A stretch of 64,000 nt of DNA from Sulfidibacterium sp036244975 (GTDB taxonomy: Bacteria > Bacteroidota > Bacteroidia > Bacteroidales > F082), in NCBI GenBank assembly GCA_036244975.1, contig BTTE01000005.1, positions 1-64,000 on the forward strand, written 5' to 3'. Positions 61,869-64,000 of the stretch are shown one piece after another (position 1 is the stretch's first letter; each line of letters opens with the position of its first letter). The notes under the pieces are model-generated. The model saw nothing but the letters and a program-made list of their open reading frames with translations, was not told where the DNA came from and did no database searches. A program made the position numbers and the translations under genes.

Positions 61869-61876
61869 CAAAATTA
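61869..61876 (-). promoter_or_regulatory. -7 promoter element of the protease gene
   Basis: Minus-strand TAATTTTG (TAnnTTTG), 70 nt before ATG 61798. Confidence 0.45.
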
Positions 61877-62000
61877 AAAATTATATCCATGTATTTGAAA
61901 AACAATCAGGTCAACTAACATCTTATGGTGTTATACGTTTTTTAGTGGTTTTTTGGATACCTATTTGTATTTTCACCTTATTATAATTGGTAAAATTTTA

Positions 62001-62008
62001 TATTTTTG
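62001..62008 (+). promoter_or_regulatory. -7 promoter element of yigZ, 3 nt before the start codon
   Basis: TATTTTTG, then AAC, then ATG 62012. The upstream in-frame TTG at 62006 lies inside the box. Confidence 0.5.
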
Positions 62009-62011
62009 AAC

Positions 62012-62611
62012 ATGCAGGAATCGGATCGGTATAAAACCATAAAAGGCAGTTCGGAGGGGTATTACAAGGAGAAGGGGAGTAAGTTTATTGCCCGTGCTTT
62101 TCATGTGGAGTACGAGGGGGAGGCGAAGGAACATTTTTTACAGATGAAAAAGGAGTATCACGATGCCCGGCATCATTGCTATGCCTTTCGCATTCAGCCG
62201 GAAAATGAATTTTTCAGGAGTAGTGATGATGGCGAGCCTTCGGGGACGGCGGGCAAGCCAATTTTGAATCAGATTCTTTCGGCGGAACTTTTTGATATAC
62301 TTGTAGTGGTTATTCGTTATTTTGGAGGAGTGAAACTTGGCGTTGCCGGACTGATTCGTGCTTATAAGACAGCTACGCGGGAGGCCATTGAGCAGGCAGA
62401 AATAGTGATCCCTGTCATTTCACGCAATATGACACTTTTTTTCGATTATTCACTAATGAATCGGGTGATGCGATTGGTAAAGGATGAAAAGTTGCCTGTT
62501 TTAAAGCAGGATTTTGCTCTTCGATGCGAACTGGTTGTTGCAGTGGAAAGAAACAAGGAGAAGACTGTTGCTGAAAAATTTAAAAGAATATACGGATTAA
62601 CGGTGAAGTAG
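62012..62611 (+). CDS. YigZ/IMPACT-family protein
   Basis: 199 residues. The N-terminal UPF0029/IMPACT domain has the family core KGSKFIARAFHV, HDARHHCYAFRI, SSDDGEPSGTAGKPIL and VVVIRYFGGVKLGVAGLIRAYKTAT. A smaller C-terminal ferredoxin-like DUF1949 domain follows (residues ~140-199). The biochemical role is unsettled; eukaryotic relatives (IMPACT/YIH1) modulate translation control. It stands alone before dnaA. Confidence 0.92.
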   Translation: MQESDRYKTIKGSSEGYYKEKGSKFIARAFHVEYEGEAKEHFLQMKKEYHDARHHCYAFRIQPENEFFRSSDDGEPSGTAGKPILNQILSAELFDILVVVIRYFGGVKLGVAGLIRAYKTATREAIEQAEIVIPVISRNMTLFFDYSLMNRVMRLVKDEKLPVLKQDFALRCELVVAVERNKEKTVAEKFKRIYGLTVK

Positions 62612-62831
62612 TGGAAAGACAGCGGGTTCTGTTTTGCAGACCAACTTGCACCATTTACAACAAAAAAAGATAAAAGTCAATGGGTTTTTCCCTTTTTTTT
62701 GCACCGGATATGTTATTTCTTTGTTAAGAAATTATGAAAGGTGTCCGGTTTGTATTTTAGCATGATTTTTAGAGGATTATAATATAGTTGTTAATAAAAG
62801 GATTAATTGTTGATAAAAACTTTACCAACGA
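62612..62831. other. Intergenic region upstream of dnaA
   Basis: 220 bp, AT-rich. No perfect DnaA box (TTATCCACA) or TAnnTTTG element was seen on reading, so there is no evidence here for the replication origin. Confidence 0.5.
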
Positions 62832-64000
62832 ATGAAAAAAAAACATAATGAGGTTTGGGAAAAATGTCTCGCCGTAATAAAAGACAATATTCCCTACCAA
62901 AGTTTCAAAACATGGTTTGAACCTATAGTTCCGTTAAAAGTTGAAAATAATATTTTAATTGTTCAGGTCCCCAGTCAGTTTTTTTATGAGTGGCTTGAAG
63001 ACCATTATATTAACTTGTTGAGGAAAACTATTAAGCGCGAAATGGGGCCTTCCGGCCGGCTTGAGTATAGTATCATTATGGATAATTCGCAATTTGGCAG
63101 AAAGAAACCGGTAACGGTTAATTACCCGGCAACCAAGCGTAGAGATGTGACAAACAAACCGGTAAACATGCCTATTGATTTGAATAAAGGCCGCTCACGC
63201 GAGATCCCTAATCCGTTTATTATTCCGGGGCTTAAAAAACTTAATATTGAATCGCAGTTGGTTGAATCTTATTCCTTTGATAATTTTGTGGAAGGAGATT
63301 GCAACCGTCTGGCACGTTCGGCCGGTTGGGCTGTGGCCGAGAATCCGGGGAAAACAGCTTTTAATCCACTCCTGGTTTACAGTCCGGTAGGCTTGGGAAA
63401 AACGCACCTTGTTCATGCTATAGGCCTGCAGGTAAAAGACAATTTTCCGGATAAAATCGTTCTCTATTTACAAACGGAACAATTTATTAACCAGTTTATC
63501 GACTCGGTTAGAAACAATAACCAAAACGACTTTGTGCATTTTTACCAGATGATTGATGTCCTGATTCTGGACGATATCCAATTCCTTGCAGGAAAAGAAA
63601 AAACCCAGGATATTTTCTTCCATGTTTTCAACCATTTACACCAAAATCATAAGCAGATTATTCTCACATCAGATAAACCGCCTGTTGAATTAAAAGGTAT
63701 GGAACCGCGCCTGTTGTCACGTTTTAAATGGGGACTGGCAGCCGACCTGCAGGTTCCCGACCTGGAAACCCGGATTGCTATCCTGCAAAAACGACTCTAT
63801 ACTGACGGTATTAAAATGCCATACGAGGTGATTGAATATCTCGCATACAGCATCACCACAAATATTCGTGAAATGGAGGGATCACTGATTTCTATCCTTG
63901 CTCAGGCTTCGTTAAACAAAAAGACAATTACGCTGGATCTGGCCAAGCAGATGATTGATAAGTTTGTGAAAAATACCACAAGGGAGATTTCTATTGATTA
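62832..64000 (+). CDS. dnaA: Chromosomal replication initiator DnaA (3' end cut by window edge)
   Basis: 389 codons present from ATG 62832; the C-terminal DNA-binding domain IV lies outside. Domain I: EVWEKCLAVIKDNIPYQSFKTWFEPIVPL. AAA+ core: NCNRLARSAGWAVAENPGKTAFNPLLVYSPVGLGKTHLVHAIG, Walker B VLILDDIQFLAGKEKTQDIFFHVFNHL, sensor I ILTSDKPPVEL, arginine finger region GMEPRLLSRFKWGL. The Walker A reads S184-P-V-G-L-G-K190-T, with serine where the first glycine of GxxxxGKT normally stands. Otherwise a normal DnaA. Confidence 0.96.
   Translation, partial: MKKKHNEVWEKCLAVIKDNIPYQSFKTWFEPIVPLKVENNILIVQVPSQFFYEWLEDHYINLLRKTIKREMGPSGRLEYSIIMDNSQFGRKKPVTVNYPATKRRDVTNKPVNMPIDLNKGRSREIPNPFIIPGLKKLNIESQLVESYSFDNFVEGDCNRLARSAGWAVAENPGKTAFNPLLVYSPVGLGKTHLVHAIGLQVKDNFPDKIVLYLQTEQFINQFIDSVRNNNQNDFVHFYQMIDVLILDDIQFLAGKEKTQDIFFHVFNHLHQNHKQIILTSDKPPVELKGMEPRLLSRFKWGLAADLQVPDLETRIAILQKRLYTDGIKMPYEVIEYLAYSITTNIREMEGSLISILAQASLNKKTITLDLAKQMIDKFVKNTTREISID

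Noticed and set aside
62612..62831. Replication origin next to dnaA
   Set aside because: No cluster of DnaA boxes was seen; gene position alone is not evidence.
1..64000. CRISPR array, tRNA/rRNA genes, insertion sequences, defence islands
   Set aside because: No regularly spaced repeats, cloverleaf-like sequences, transposases, terminal inverted repeats or restriction/abortive-infection families were recognised on reading.

Overview
The window is ordinary chromosomal DNA of a member of the Bacteroidota, most likely a Bacteroidales/Marinilabiliales-type organism. The evidence is the gene families (gldF-gldG, a secreted protease with a type IX secretion C-terminal domain, DUF5723, DUF4295, a PBP1-LysM protein), the rpmG-DUF4295-ftsY-rimO block, and about 25 copies of the Bacteroidota -7 promoter element TAnnTTTG just upstream of genes. 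Clear -33 elements are visible for very few of these. Citrate lyase, histidine breakdown and glycogen cycling suggest a heterotrophic, probably fermentative lifestyle; this last point is inference. I saw no tRNA, rRNA, CRISPR array, insertion sequence or prophage.

Layout. 1-5.4 kb: ychF (cut by the left edge), a PfkB sugar kinase, a 941-residue predicted outer-membrane protein that joins an HEXXH metalloprotease-like domain, a beta-propeller and a barrel, and a small four-helix membrane protein. 5.4-11.6 kb: a two-gene operon of very large soluble sensor kinases, one with five PAS domains and one with REC-GAF-GAF-PAS-PAS-HisKA-HATPase-REC. 11.9-14.8 kb: citrate lyase, with the acyl-carrier (CitD) and beta (CitE) subunits fused, followed by CitF. 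14.8-17.2 kb: the least tidy part of the window, with a 611-base gene-free stretch, a promoter/Q-rich ORF/hairpin unit, a frameshifted P-II gene and a TorF-like porin. 17.2-25 kb: lipoprotein, bipA, hldD, merR, M23 peptidase, alaS. 25-33.7 kb: envelope proteins (TPR, barrel-SPOR fusion, degenerate transglutaminase-like protein, five-LysM/PBP1 protein) plus the phospholipid genes cdsA-psd. 33.8-41.4 kb: guaA, hutI and a fused ftcD, rpmG, DUF4295, ftsY, rimO. 41.7-51 kb: glycogen metabolism. 51-64 kb: TPR protein, gldF-gldG, recN, folK-deoxynucleoside kinase, DUF5723 protein, yjjG-like phosphatase, T9SS protease, yigZ, and dnaA (cut by the right edge).

How genes work together. The glycogen block contains a debranching enzyme (GH133), a GT4 glycosyltransferase, a GH57 amylase-family enzyme with a lysine-rich tail, and one 1402-residue polypeptide that carries both a GT3 glycogen synthase and a GT35 glucan phosphorylase, so synthesis and breakdown of the polymer are physically linked. 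Two copies of a CAAACGTTTG-type palindrome 23 bp apart lie in front of the block and look like a LacI-family operator pair. HutI and the fused FtcD carry out consecutive late steps of histidine degradation. CdsA and Psd are consecutive-pathway phospholipid enzymes with overlapping genes.

Features most worth a second look: the GT3-GT35 fusion and its operator-like palindromes; five genes whose -7 box ends only 3-4 nt before the start codon, which predicts leaderless transcripts; two places where the stop codon of one gene is the first three bases of the next gene's -7 box; the frameshifted P-II gene with its promoter/hairpin neighbour; and the metalloprotease-propeller-barrel protein. I did not find a defence system or another clearly undescribed multi-gene system.
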